64,000 nt of DNA from Gramella sp. AN32 (GCF_023718305.1 NZ_QEYO01000012.1:92406-156405); one strand, 5' to 3'. Counted from the stretch's first letter, positions 1-9,148 are shown. The notes: generated from the sequence alone by a model not told the origin. Numbers and translations are program-made.

Positions 1-1
1 T

Positions 2-838
2 AGATGGAGCCTAACCGAGGTAGTTACCTGGTCCCTATTTCTGGGTACCTTTGCGCTTAATTTCGCCCCCTATACTACAGACCAGGCTGTGGTACAACGT
101 TATTTAACCACCGCCAATGAAAAAGAAGCAAGGAAAAGTATTTGGATGAACGGGATTATTTCAATCCCTGCCGGTCTACTTATTTTCATGATGGGTACAT
201 TTTTATATGTTTATTTTAAAGACAACCCACAGTTCCTGCAGGTAGGAATGCAAAACGATGGTATTTTTCCTTTATTTATCGCAGACCATCTTCCGCCTGG
301 GGTGGCGGGTTTGGTAATAGCCGGTGTGTATTCAGCAGCAATGTCGAGCCTGGATAGCAGTATGCACAGTGTTTCAACCGTAATTACAGTAGATTTTTAT
401 AAACGCTTTAACCGTGGCTATTCAGATGTAATGGCCATGAAAGTTGCCAGGAGGGTGACCGTAACCGTTGGTATTTTGGGTACTGCGGTTGCCTGTGTAA
501 TGGCAGCTTTTCCTATTGCCTCGCTGTTCTTCTTTTTTCAGGAGATAGTTGGTTTATTTGGGAGTGCGCTCGCAGGAATTTTTATGCTGGGTATTTTCTT
601 TAGAAAAGCGAATTGGATAGGTACACTCATAGGTGCGGTATTAAGTGTTATTTCCTTAATTTTTGTAAAATACTTTACTCCCTTGAATTTTTATATCTAC
701 CCGCTTATTGCTATTCCCGTTTGTGTAATTACAGGTTATCTTGCTAGTTTGGCTATACCAGTAAATAAACCCGTGGCGGCAAACCTGGTGTATAGTAAAA
801 AGGAATTCGAAAACAAGAAACGTCTATCCAATGAGTAG
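2..838 (+). CDS. Sodium:solute symporter (SSS/SLC5 family), 5' truncated by window edge
   Basis: This is the C-terminal part of an inner-membrane sodium-coupled transporter. The frame is open from base 2, well upstream of the GTG at 89, so the true start lies outside the window. The visible part begins in the typical SSS stretch ending APYTTDQAVVQRYL, followed by about six hydrophobic segments and the family-typical AAMSSLDSSMHS helix, which corresponds to a sodium- and substrate-binding region in SSS proteins. The substrate cannot be read from sequence; a monosaccharide, acidic sugar or amino sugar is likely from the neighbours. The stop codon overlaps the start of the downstream esterase by 8 bases, so the two are probably translationally coupled. 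A second complete SSS transporter lies at 21629. The family is sure, the substrate is not. Confidence 0.9.
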   Translation, partial: RWSLTEVVTWSLFLGTFALNFAPYTTDQAVVQRYLTTANEKEARKSIWMNGIISIPAGLLIFMMGTFLYVYFKDNPQFLQVGMQNDGIFPLFIADHLPPGVAGLVIAGVYSAAMSSLDSSMHSVSTVITVDFYKRFNRGYSDVMAMKVARRVTVTVGILGTAVACVMAAFPIASLFFFFQEIVGLFGSALAGIFMLGIFFRKANWIGTLIGAVLSVISLIFVKYFTPLNFYIYPLIAIPVCVITGYLASLAIPVNKPVAANLVYSKKEFENKKRLSNE

Positions 839-1928
839 ATTTAGTATTTTCTTTTGCTTCTTGATCGTGTTGCAGGTATCAGCCCAGGAAAATAGCGATA
901 TAAAATGGCAGGATGTTTCAAAGCTGAGCCTCCATGGAAGGCTTTCTGAAAACACCGAAAACCCCTTTCAACGTTTTCCGGAAAGCATGAAAACGAAAGT
1001 CCGGAAAGCGGTATGGAAGCTTTCTCAAAACCCAGCCGGGGTAAATTTACGTTTTACTACAACCGCAGATAAAATTATAGTAAAATATGAAGTGGAAGGA
1101 GAGCGGGAGTTCCCTCATATGCCTGCTACCGGGGTTAGTGGGATAGATCTATATGTTAAGAATAAGGAGGAGGCCTGGAAGTGGGTAAAAGGAAATTTCC
1201 ATTTCGCTGATACCATTAATTATACTTTCCAACTTTCCAAAGTGGAAGCAAAAACTGAAAGGGAATTTATGCTTTATCTGCCTCTCTATGCGAGTTTAAA
1301 ATGGATGAAAATTGGCTTGGACGGTTCTAATGATTTTAAGGTTAATTCCCAAACTGAAATCAAACCCATTGCTGTGTATGGTACTTCCATTACCCAGGGT
1401 GCCTGTGCCAGTAGGCCGGGCAATGCCTGGACGAGTAAATTAAGTCGAAATACAAGTCTTCCCATATTGAATTTTGGTTTTTCAGGTAACGGAAGGTTAG
1501 AGCCCGAAATAGTAAATTATCTGGCACACCTCCCTGTCCAGGCCTATATTTTGGATTGTTTGGCCAATTTCACTTCTGGACAGGGACTGGATGATTCTAC
1601 AGCTTATAATCGGTTAATGGCCTCTGTGAAAACACTTCGGAAAAACAATCCTAATACCCCTATAATTTTAACCGATCACGCCGGATATCCGGGCGGAGAA
1701 ATATATTTACCAAAAAAGAAAATATATGAAAGTTTGAATACGGCTAACAAGAAAGCTTTAAATGATTTGAAGGCCCAGGGAATAAAGAAAATATATCTAC
1801 TTTCTTATCATCAATTAAACCTAACTGCTGAAGATTTTGTGGATGGGGTGCATCCAACAGATGGAGGCATGGAAAAATATGCCAAGGCTTATGAAAAGTT
1901 GCTGGGTTCCGTACTAAGGGAAGATTGA
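831..1928 (+). CDS. Secreted SGNH/GDSL esterase with N-terminal GxDLY domain
   Basis: This 365-residue exported carbohydrate-esterase-like protein has a signal peptide ending near VSAQ (residue 19). Residues about 25-170 form a beta-sandwich with the GIDLY signature at 104-108 that names the GxDLY domain (PF14607). The SGNH hydrolase domain follows. Block I is GTSITQG with nucleophile Ser186, block II the FGFSGNG loop, block III Asn246 in LANF, and block V DGVH with Asp338 and His341, so the catalytic set is complete. Members of this architecture are usually annotated as acyl hydrolases; removal of acetyl or other ester groups from glycans before uptake is the inferred job. It overlaps the SSS transporter gene by 8 bases. 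The exact ester removed is unknown. Confidence 0.85.
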   Translation: MSRFSIFFCFLIVLQVSAQENSDIKWQDVSKLSLHGRLSENTENPFQRFPESMKTKVRKAVWKLSQNPAGVNLRFTTTADKIIVKYEVEGEREFPHMPATGVSGIDLYVKNKEEAWKWVKGNFHFADTINYTFQLSKVEAKTEREFMLYLPLYASLKWMKIGLDGSNDFKVNSQTEIKPIAVYGTSITQGACASRPGNAWTSKLSRNTSLPILNFGFSGNGRLEPEIVNYLAHLPVQAYILDCLANFTSGQGLDDSTAYNRLMASVKTLRKNNPNTPIILTDHAGYPGGEIYLPKKKIYESLNTANKKALNDLKAQGIKKIYLLSYHQLNLTAEDFVDGVHPTDGGMEKYAKAYEKLLGSVLRED

Positions 1929-2188
1929 TGGGCTATGATCTAAATTAGTGTTGTTAATCTTGATTTTTTCTCATAGTAACTAAATGGAAAAAAGCCGAAA
2001 CTTCAGGTAATAATTATTGACATTCTAAATGGGAATCTTTTTATTTTTGGCTGGGGTAACAAATAATTTTTTCAATCAAAGAGCAAGCATCTACTATGTA
2101 TCCCCAGGTTTAAAAAGAAAAGCTTGTTTTGGATCAAACTTAAATACCCTGCTCAAAAAGGCGATTAAATATGAAACATCTTAAGGAT

Positions 2189-2782
2189 TCAAAGTTTTCT
2201 CAACTTAATATTTCTCCAATAGACTTTAATTCCGCCACCGTCGTGTATTTGTAAGGCTATCTTACCGTTAGCTGCTCCAATTTTTTCATCAGAAAAATCG
2301 ACCATTTGCACACCATTTAACCAGCTGGTTACGTGGTTGTCTTTTACTTTTATTTTTAATTTATTCCATTCTCCATATTTAAGGACATCTTCCTTTTCTG
2401 GAGTAGGCTTAATCAACCAACCACGACCATAGGATTCATAAATACCCCCGGTGTGAAGATTTGGTGGTGCTACTTCTACCTGCCAGCCAGTTATTTTAGT
2501 TCCATCAATTTCAGACCGGATGAATACCCCGCTGTTACCTTCGGCTTCTTGCTTAAATTCTAAATTTATTTCAAAGTCCTTGTAGTAATCTTCGGTGGCA
2601 AGATATCCATATTTTTTATCTGGTCCACTCTCAGAGATTAATAAACCATCTTCTACATACCATTTTTCAGTGCCATGTACTTTCCAACCGTCCAGATTTT
2701 TCCCATTAAAAAGTTCTTTTCCAGATTGACAACTGGTCAATGTGATACAGAATAGAATGGCAACCAAATTAATTTTTTTCAT
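2189..2782 (-). CDS. DUF1080 (3-keto-disaccharide hydrolase type) lipoprotein, short form
   Basis: This 197-residue lipoprotein has an N-terminal hydrophobic segment ending TLTSC, with lipidated Cys18. It consists of one concanavalin-like DUF1080 domain (PF06439), recognised by GKNLDGWKVHG near the start, the GNSGVFIRSE stretch, a WQVEV strand, the WNKLKIKV stretch and the SWLNGVQMVDF strand. Some family members hydrolyse 3-keto-glycosides produced by Gfo/Idh/MocA oxidoreductases. It is the last gene of a leftward cluster with a second, larger DUF1080 lipoprotein (89 bases upstream) and a Gfo/Idh/MocA oxidoreductase, which supports that role here. The paired DUF1080 genes may differ in anomer or linkage preference, but this cannot be told from sequence. 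Confidence 0.85.
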   Translation of the reverse strand: MKKINLVAILFCITLTSCQSGKELFNGKNLDGWKVHGTEKWYVEDGLLISESGPDKKYGYLATEDYYKDFEINLEFKQEAEGNSGVFIRSEIDGTKITGWQVEVAPPNLHTGGIYESYGRGWLIKPTPEKEDVLKYGEWNKLKIKVKDNHVTSWLNGVQMVDFSDEKIGAANGKIALQIHDGGGIKVYWRNIKLRKL

Positions 2783-2871
2783 TATTCTTAAATTTAAGGG
2801 GTCAATTTTTTGGTTTTTGAAACTGTTTTCTAAAATATTATAGGCTCTCTTGTTTAGTAGGCGAATAAAAT

Positions 2872-3690
2872 TTATAATTTCTTAATTTTTATATTTCTGA
2901 ACCAGAGGGGACTGGCATGATCCTGCAAACCAATAAAACCGCTCTTAAACTTACCATAATCCGGACTGTCATTCCATTTGCCCGAATTCTTTTTCTTGTT
3001 CCATTCCTGAGACCAGGGTTCAAATGAAAGGACTTTTTCTCCATTAAGCCAATGTTCTACTTTCCCAGGTGTAAAAACGATCCTACTGGTATTCCATTCC
3101 CCTACGGGATTTAATTTTTTCTTATCTGGATCGGGGGCATGCATGGAGTAATCTGCGGCTGTTTTATTTAGCGGTTTTAATTCCGAAAGATCTTCGGTAT
3201 GGCCAAGGCTTTTATTATAACCCACAAGGTCATGGATTTGTGCGTAATTCTCATCGTCAATTAGTTGGTATTCGGGAGCCACTTTATAAGGAGCTGAATA
3301 GCCTTCTTTAATATGATAAAAAATTCCGCTGTTCCCACCCTTGGGAAGTTTCCACTCTACGTATAATTCAAAGTTGTCGAATTCTTCGGCTCCATAAATG
3401 ATATCCCGGCCTCCTTGATAGTCTTCTTCCAAGCCGAGTTTTGTATCATAAGTAAGTTCTTTATTTTTTATAATCCAACCCGGAGGCAATGTATCTTCGT
3501 TATAGCCCCTCCAACCTTCAAGGCTGGTGCCATCAAATAAATACTGCCATTCCCCTTTATTTTTTAGGGTGTCACTTTGACTATAATCCTGTGCTACTTT
3601 TTCTTCTTCGGCATGCTCCCTGTTGTCATTTGAATTTTTACATGCAATGGTGGAAATTGCCAAGAATACATATAGTATTGTTTTATTCAT
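2872..3690 (-). CDS. DUF1080 (3-keto-disaccharide hydrolase type) lipoprotein, long form
   Basis: This 272-residue lipoprotein has a signal ending STIAC, with lipidated Cys17. A short acidic linker is followed by a DUF1080 domain: FDGTSLEGWRGY, the GGNSGIFYH strand, then an insertion around YQLIDDENY and HAPDPDKKK, WNTSRIVF and HWLNGEKVLSFE, and a terminal GFIGLQDH and FRNIKIKKL strand. This is the full-length form of the family, about 75 residues longer than its downstream neighbour. It starts 16 bases after the Gfo/Idh/MocA gene, so it is very probably co-transcribed with it. The likely role is hydrolysis of a 3-keto-glycoside in the cell envelope. The reaction is inferred from the family and context, not shown by the sequence. 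Confidence 0.87.
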   Translation of the reverse strand: MNKTILYVFLAISTIACKNSNDNREHAEEEKVAQDYSQSDTLKNKGEWQYLFDGTSLEGWRGYNEDTLPPGWIIKNKELTYDTKLGLEEDYQGGRDIIYGAEEFDNFELYVEWKLPKGGNSGIFYHIKEGYSAPYKVAPEYQLIDDENYAQIHDLVGYNKSLGHTEDLSELKPLNKTAADYSMHAPDPDKKKLNPVGEWNTSRIVFTPGKVEHWLNGEKVLSFEPWSQEWNKKKNSGKWNDSPDYGKFKSGFIGLQDHASPLWFRNIKIKKL

Positions 3691-3706
3691 AGTGATATTT
3701 TTAAGT

Positions 3707-5053
3707 TTAAACCTCTTTCATATTTTTAGGATCCCAGCCTATAAATCCATTTTTCTTATAGCTTTCGTTACAGAGCAGTGCCGGGGCCGCCGCACGAAAA
3801 CCAAAAACAGGGTCTTCTGCTACTGATCCGTTATCCCGTATAGCATTGAAAAAATTCGCGAAATGGTCATAATGCGCTCCTTTATAACCCTCTTGGGCGG
3901 TATAGACCGTTTCTAGAGGAGAAACCATTTTTTTACGATCTGGCCGGCTTGATCCTTCTTTGGCTTTTTCAGCAAAAAACGGATCATCACTCTCACCTCC
4001 TGCGTTGCGTTTCAAAGTGACCCGTTCCCATTCAACATCCATAGAGCCTTTACTGCCCACTAGTTTCAAATAAGTACTACCACTGGTGCCATCTACAAAA
4101 TTACAGCGTAGAGAAAGGTTAAAGGGCGGATGTTGTTCACTGTCCGGGTAATCAAACATCCCTAAAAGTACATCGGGTACTTCCCGTCCATCTTCCCAAT
4201 AACGCAAACCGCCAGTGGCAGCAATTTTGTTCGGCCCTATAGAATTAGTAATAAAATGTAAACTGGAGAAAAGGTGGACAAAAAGATCACCTGCCATGCC
4301 CGTTCCATAATCCAGGTAATTTCGCCATCGAAAGAATCGTAGGGGATCAAAGGGACGATCTTTACTTATGGAAATATATTCCTGCCAATCTACCGTTTCC
4401 CTGGAGGCATCTTGGGGAATAGGATATTGCCAGGCACCAATTGGGGAGTTTCGTGCCCAAAAACCCTCGGCATAATTAAGTTCGCCAATAGCACCCTCCG
4501 CCAATAGTTCTTTTGCTTTTTCGTTTCCCAGGGAGGACATACCCTGGCTGCCCACCATAAAAATTTTCCCCGATTTCTTCCAGGCTTTAATGATATCCTG
4601 CCCTTCATCAATACTATGGATCATAGGTTTCTCACAATACACATGCTTTCCAGCATTTAAGGCTTCTACGCTAATTTTTTTGTGCCAGAAATCAGGGGTC
4701 CCAATGATTACTGCGTCAATATCACTTCGTTTTAAAACCTCTTTATAATTTTTGGTAAGGTACAAATCGCTTCCCCACCTTTTCTTGGCATCATCTAACC
4801 TTCCATCGTAAAGATCGCAAACGGCAACCAATTCTATATTTTTATGTTCTAATGCGGTATTGGTATCGGCACTGCCCATGCCACCGGCACCAATCAGTGC
4901 GATTTTTAGGGTTTTAAGATTGATGGATGCAGAATACTGCCTTTCCAGATAACTTATCTGTTCTGGTGCTTTGGCAAAGACAGAAGGCATCAAAGTTGTG
5001 GCAGCACCAGCCAATCCAAGGTTTTTTAAAAATAAACGTCTTTTGTTTTCCAT
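3707..5053 (-). CDS. Tat-exported Gfo/Idh/MocA oxidoreductase
   Basis: This 448-residue NAD(P)-dependent sugar oxidoreductase starts with a twin-arginine signal (KRRLFLK, residues 4-10, then a hydrophobic stretch ending SVFAKA), indicating folded export with cofactor bound. The Rossmann nucleotide-binding motif ALIGAGGMG and the family EKP motif (HVYCEKPM) are present, followed by the C-terminal beta-sheet substrate domain. It heads the leftward cluster with two DUF1080 lipoproteins and diverges from the GH109 gene. An oxidoreductase that makes a 3-keto sugar, with DUF1080 enzymes cleaving it, is the simplest reading. The sequence lacks the YPTHG and GHGGMD signatures that mark the GH109 protein next door, so it is not a second copy of that enzyme. 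Substrate unknown. Confidence 0.87.
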   Translation of the reverse strand: MENKRRLFLKNLGLAGAATTLMPSVFAKAPEQISYLERQYSASINLKTLKIALIGAGGMGSADTNTALEHKNIELVAVCDLYDGRLDDAKKRWGSDLYLTKNYKEVLKRSDIDAVIIGTPDFWHKKISVEALNAGKHVYCEKPMIHSIDEGQDIIKAWKKSGKIFMVGSQGMSSLGNEKAKELLAEGAIGELNYAEGFWARNSPIGAWQYPIPQDASRETVDWQEYISISKDRPFDPLRFFRWRNYLDYGTGMAGDLFVHLFSSLHFITNSIGPNKIAATGGLRYWEDGREVPDVLLGMFDYPDSEQHPPFNLSLRCNFVDGTSGSTYLKLVGSKGSMDVEWERVTLKRNAGGESDDPFFAEKAKEGSSRPDRKKMVSPLETVYTAQEGYKGAHYDHFANFFNAIRDNGSVAEDPVFGFRAAAPALLCNESYKKNGFIGWDPKNMKEV

Positions 5054-5483
5054 ATTAGAATTTATAAGGTTAATGTCATTGACCAGTTGGCCGTTCTGGG
5101 CCTCTAATTTAGCTATTATGGGAAAGGCCCCGCTAACATCTATATGCAGTTTTAATAGGATTGGTTACAGAACCTATCAAAAAAAATTTTTTAATTCTCT
5201 CGTTTCTTTCCTTAATATTTTTTATTCTGATATCACCCCGAGGCACATTTACACAGTTTTCCGTACAATAATTGTCTAATTTATTAAAATCCCCTAAAAT
5301 AAGGCAAATTATTATGTTTTTTTAAAATAAGTATATAAAAGAAAATAATATTAAAATAATAGATATAAAAACAAAAAAAATACTTACGAAAGGTTATGTT
5401 AAATTATTTAATTAAATTTGAGAATTAAATTCGAAATAATTTCTCAGAAATTATTATTAAAAAGCATATCTAAAATAACAACT
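5054..5483. other. Divergent intergenic region, Gfo/Idh operon and GH109 operon
   Basis: This is 430 bases between two divergent start codons and very AT-rich in its right half. An open frame runs from a TTG at 5418 into the GH109 gene, but it would put 22 non-signal residues before the Tat signal, so I place the GH109 start at ATG 5484 and treat this stretch as non-coding. A consensus -7 element for the rightward operon lies at 5413-5420. The short open frame at 4971-5279 on the plus strand runs partly inside the oxidoreductase gene and looks like chance. Confidence 0.6.
5413..5420 (+). promoter_or_regulatory. Candidate Bacteroidetes -7 element for the GH109 operon
   Basis: The sequence TAAATTTG matches the Bacteroidetes -7 consensus TAnnTTTG exactly and lies 63 bases before the chosen ATG at 5484. 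No clear TTG is seen 17-23 bases upstream, only GTTATG-like sequence. The -33 part is therefore weak and the call is tentative. Confidence 0.4.
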
Positions 5484-6959
5484 ATGAGTTCAGATCGGAG
5501 ATCGTTTTTACGAAATATGGCCTTAGGTTCAGGGGCAATAGCAGCAGGATCAATATTAACATCTTGTGGCAGTGAAGAAAGACTGGCGCAAATAAAATCA
5601 GCAGCAAAACGCAAGCCGACTATGCGCTTTAATATGAGTGGCTATGCAGCACCTCCATTGGATATCGTTAGAATTGGTATTGTGGGCATAGGTGACAGGG
5701 GATCTGGAGCAGTAGAGCGAATGACCTATATTGAAGGGGTTGAAATTACTGCCCTATGTGATACACGGCAGGCAGCGGTGGATGGTGCGCAGGGGATCCT
5801 GAAAAATGCAGGTTTGCCCAAAGCAGCTGAATTCGTAAATGGGGATACCGGTTATAAAGAAATGTGTCAGAGCGATCTGGTAGATTTAGTGTACGTGGTA
5901 ACTTCCTGGGAATGGCATATTCCTATAGCATTGGAAGCCATGGAAAATGATAAGCATACCGCTGTGGAAGTTTCTACTGCACGTACCTTAGATGAATGCT
6001 GGCAGATCGTTGAAACTTCTGAGCGTACCCGTAAACATTGCGTGATCCTTGAGAACTGTTGCTATGATTTTTTCGAGTTATTAACTTTGAATATGGTACG
6101 ACAAGGTGTTTTTGGAGATTTGATCCATGGAGAAGGGGCTTATATTCATAATCTGGATTACTGGATGTTCAATATTCCTGAAGATGATAAAATGGTAGAT
6201 GGTGCCTATACCGATTTCTGGAGAATGAAGGAAAACCGGCGCCATGCCAATGTTTACCCCACCCATGGCCTTGGACCTATTTGTCAGGCCATGAATATCA
6301 ACCGCGGGGATAAGATGGATTATCTTACGGCTATGATGTCTGATGACTTTAATTTTGCCAAAAACATTAAAAAACACGCTGCAGAAAATCCAATTTTTGA
6401 ACAGTTTGTAGGCTGGGATATGCGTGGAAATATGGATATTCAGCTTATAAAGACCAATAAGGGAAGAACCATTATGATTCAACATGATGTTACTTCCCCC
6501 AGGCCTTATTCCCGTATCCATATGCTAAGTGGTACCGAATGTTTCGCCCAGAAATGGCCTTTGACGCACATTGCTTTTGGACACGAGGTAGCCGATGCCG
6601 CTAAAATGAAAGAGCTGGAAGAAAAATATACGCCCGAGATTGTAAGACGGGTTGGAGAGATGGCCAAGAAGGTTGGCGGACATGGAGGGATGGACTTTAT
6701 TATGGACTGGAGGTTGATAGACTGTCTTAGAAACGGACTTCCTATGGATATGGATGTATATGATGCTGCTTCATGGAGCTCTATAACATCTCTTAGTGAA
6801 TGGTCTATTGCCAATAAATCAAATTCTATTGAAGTACCCGATTTTACCAGAGGTGCATGGAAAATGAACAAACCTGTAAACCTGAGCCTTGATGGGGGTG
6901 GCACAACAGGGGTGAGGAATTTAGAAAATGCGGGGGCTAAGCAACTTTCCGTAGAATAA
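5484..6959 (+). CDS. GH109-type alpha-N-acetylgalactosaminidase (Tat lipoprotein)
   Basis: This 491-residue NAD-dependent glycosidase belongs to the Gfo/Idh/MocA fold family GH109. GH109 enzymes remove terminal alpha-GalNAc by a redox elimination mechanism with tightly bound NAD. From ATG 5484 the protein begins with a twin-arginine signal (DRRSFLRN, residues 4-11) and then a lipobox-like ILTSC (Cys28), suggesting a Tat-exported lipoprotein. Family signatures are the Rossmann motif GIVGIGDRGSGA (65-76), SWEWH, YPTHGLGP (258-265, containing the expected catalytic His261), GHGGMDF, and the near-terminal DVYDAASWSSIT and VPDFTRG. These match my memory of the Elizabethkingia enzyme closely. It diverges from the Gfo/Idh operon and starts a rightward trio with a sulfatase and a beta-galactosidase. 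Confidence in family is high; strict alpha-GalNAc specificity is inferred. Confidence 0.9.
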   Translation: MSSDRRSFLRNMALGSGAIAAGSILTSCGSEERLAQIKSAAKRKPTMRFNMSGYAAPPLDIVRIGIVGIGDRGSGAVERMTYIEGVEITALCDTRQAAVDGAQGILKNAGLPKAAEFVNGDTGYKEMCQSDLVDLVYVVTSWEWHIPIALEAMENDKHTAVEVSTARTLDECWQIVETSERTRKHCVILENCCYDFFELLTLNMVRQGVFGDLIHGEGAYIHNLDYWMFNIPEDDKMVDGAYTDFWRMKENRRHANVYPTHGLGPICQAMNINRGDKMDYLTAMMSDDFNFAKNIKKHAAENPIFEQFVGWDMRGNMDIQLIKTNKGRTIMIQHDVTSPRPYSRIHMLSGTECFAQKWPLTHIAFGHEVADAAKMKELEEKYTPEIVRRVGEMAKKVGGHGGMDFIMDWRLIDCLRNGLPMDMDVYDAASWSSITSLSEWSIANKSNSIEVPDFTRGAWKMNKPVNLSLDGGGTTGVRNLENAGAKQLSVE

Positions 6960-7048
6960 TAAAAATTTTCAAGAACACTCCTCTTTGAAAATTGTTGTTC
7001 AGGCTATAGGATATTTTCTTATAGTCTGAATATTTATATTTCAAATTC

Positions 7049-9148
7049 ATGAAATACCTTAATTACTTAACTCTTATTGTTTTTTTGGGTACCCATAATC
7101 TAGTTACGGCACAAGATAAAGGCGATGTAAGAAATAGTGCACCGAATATTATCTTTATTCTGGTGGACGATATGGGTTACGGGGATGTGGGGGTGTTTTT
7201 TCAAAACCAGCGAAAAGCAGGGAATGATTTATCACAACCCTGGATTACCACTCCAAACCTCGATAAAATGGCTGCTGAAGGAGCTATGTTAACCCAACAT
7301 TATACCCCGGCACCAGTGTGCGCGCCTTCCCGGGCGTCCTTGCTTACAGGCTTGAGCCAGGGGCATACCCAGGTTCGTGACAATCAGTTTGACAAGGCTT
7401 TGGCAGATAATTATACGCTCGGGAATGTAATGCAAAAGGCAGGATATAAAACGGCAACCATTGGTAAATGGGGCTTGCAAGGCCTGGTATCTGAAGAAAA
7501 TGAAAATCCTGAAAATTGGACTGCTTACCCCACGAAAAGAGGTTTTGACTATTTTTATGGATATGTTAGGCATAGAGATGGCCATGAACATTACCCGGTA
7601 GAAGGGATCTATAGAGGTAAAAAGGAAGTTTGGGAGAATGATAAGGAGGTAAGTGCCGGATTGGATAAATCATACACTACCGATCTTTGGACGGCTGTAG
7701 CCAAAAAATGGATAACTAGCCAGGTTAGTCCTAAAGAAAAACCATTTTTCCTTTATCTGGCCTACGACACCCCGCATGCGGTACTGGAACTTCCTACCAT
7801 GGCTTATCCAAAAGGAGGTGGGAAAACTGGCGGAATTCAGTGGACAGGCAAACCGGGACATATCATTAATACTGCCAGTGGTACACCAGATAGCTGGATA
7901 CATCCGGATTATTCCCAAGCCGTTTACGATCATGATAATAATATCAAAACCTCATTAATTCCCTGGCCAGATACTTACAAGCGATATGCTACAAGCATCA
8001 GGCGTATTGATAATGCTGTAGGCGATCTCCTGGAACTGCTGAAAGATCTGAATATAGATTCCAATACCATGGTAGTATTTGCTTCGGATAACGGACCTTC
8101 AACAGAATCGTATTTACCCGGAGGTTATACAGCCAATCAGGCTAATTTCTTTGATAGTTTTGGGCCATATGACGGGATTAAAAGGGATGTACTGGAAGGA
8201 GGTCTAAGATCACCGGTGATTGCCCGTTGGCCTGGAACGATCCCGAAAGCTAAAACGGTAGATACCCCAGGTATTTTTTATGATTGGTTACCCACCTTCA
8301 CCAATGCAGCAGGTCTTCCGGCACCGGTAAATACCAATGGGGTTTCACTACTCCCGGAGCTTACTGGTAATGGGAAGCAGCAAGAGCCTAGTGTATATGT
8401 GGAATATTTTCAGGAGGGTTCAAGTCCAGATTATTCCGAATTTGCCTCTCAAAACCAGGGTCGATATAGAGGACAAATGCAAATGATCCGGTTTGGTGAT
8501 ACTGTTGCCCTACGTTATAATATTAAATCTCCTGACGAGAATTTTGGAATCTTTAACGTGGTAGAAGATACCCATCAAGCCCAAGATTTGGCTGCTGATG
8601 GTAAAATGACGGCCCTTCAGAATAAATTGAAAGCTAAGGTACTTCAGCTGAGAAGGCCCAATTCCACCGCGCCCAGGCCATACGATTCTATTAGCATACC
8701 AGGTATTAACAAATTAAACCTTAAAGAAGGGGTGGTTTGGAAAGCTTACAAAGGTAATTTCCCCTGGTTGCCCCAGGTAAAAGGCTTGACACCGGTTGTT
8801 CAACGAAACCTGAAAAAATCAGATTTTGAGAAATTGAAAAAAGCGGACTATGATATTTCTGTATTTGAAGCTTATTTGGAAGTTCCCCAAACGGGAAAAT
8901 ATACATTTTACCTAAATGCTAATAATAGAATATTCTTAAAATTTCATGAAATTAATCTTATAGATGGTGATTACAACTATAAGCCGGGAGAAACCTTAAA
9001 GGCTGATATTTTGCTTGAAAAAGGTCTTCATCCCTTCAAATTATATTATAAGACCAACAAAGAAGTACCTCCTGAAATTAATCTGGAATGGAAAGGACCA
9101 GATTTTATGAGAAGGGAAATTTCAACAACCAGGTTTTTTAGAGAATAA
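7049..9148 (+). CDS. Family S1 sulfatase with C-terminal PA14-like domain
   Basis: This 699-residue secreted sulfatase has a signal peptide ending near VTAQ. The metal-binding LVDDMGYGD carries Asp40-Asp41. The formylglycine site is Cys91 in CAPSR, followed by ASLLTG; the GKWGL motif and the FASDNGPS metal site come later. The catalytic and C-terminal sulfatase regions run to about residue 545. The last 140 residues (KAYKGNFPWLPQV ... TGKYTFYLNANNR ... INLEWKGPDF) resemble a PA14 carbohydrate-binding domain, about 150 residues more than a standard S1 enzyme. It lies 89 bases after the GH109 gene and 105 bases before the GH2 gene, so it probably desulfates a GalNAc- or galactose-capped glycan in the periplasm. 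The S1 subfamily cannot be fixed by eye. Confidence 0.92.
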   Translation: MKYLNYLTLIVFLGTHNLVTAQDKGDVRNSAPNIIFILVDDMGYGDVGVFFQNQRKAGNDLSQPWITTPNLDKMAAEGAMLTQHYTPAPVCAPSRASLLTGLSQGHTQVRDNQFDKALADNYTLGNVMQKAGYKTATIGKWGLQGLVSEENENPENWTAYPTKRGFDYFYGYVRHRDGHEHYPVEGIYRGKKEVWENDKEVSAGLDKSYTTDLWTAVAKKWITSQVSPKEKPFFLYLAYDTPHAVLELPTMAYPKGGGKTGGIQWTGKPGHIINTASGTPDSWIHPDYSQAVYDHDNNIKTSLIPWPDTYKRYATSIRRIDNAVGDLLELLKDLNIDSNTMVVFASDNGPSTESYLPGGYTANQANFFDSFGPYDGIKRDVLEGGLRSPVIARWPGTIPKAKTVDTPGIFYDWLPTFTNAAGLPAPVNTNGVSLLPELTGNGKQQEPSVYVEYFQEGSSPDYSEFASQNQGRYRGQMQMIRFGDTVALRYNIKSPDENFGIFNVVEDTHQAQDLAADGKMTALQNKLKAKVLQLRRPNSTAPRPYDSISIPGINKLNLKEGVVWKAYKGNFPWLPQVKGLTPVVQRNLKKSDFEKLKKADYDISVFEAYLEVPQTGKYTFYLNANNRIFLKFHEINLIDGDYNYKPGETLKADILLEKGLHPFKLYYKTNKEVPPEINLEWKGPDFMRREISTTRFFRE

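Noticed and set aside
4971..5279. Rightward 102-codon open frame upstream of GH109
   Set aside because: About a third lies inside the oxidoreductase gene on the opposite strand and the rest is AT-rich spacer; no family feature.
5418..5483. Upstream TTG start for the GH109 gene
   Set aside because: It would add 22 residues before the twin-arginine signal and overlap the candidate -7 element; ATG 5484 gives a standard Tat lipoprotein.
7002..7034. Imperfect inverted repeat (CTATAG-type) before the PA14 sulfatase
   Set aside because: Short AT-rich stem with mismatches and no T-run; not distinguishable from background.
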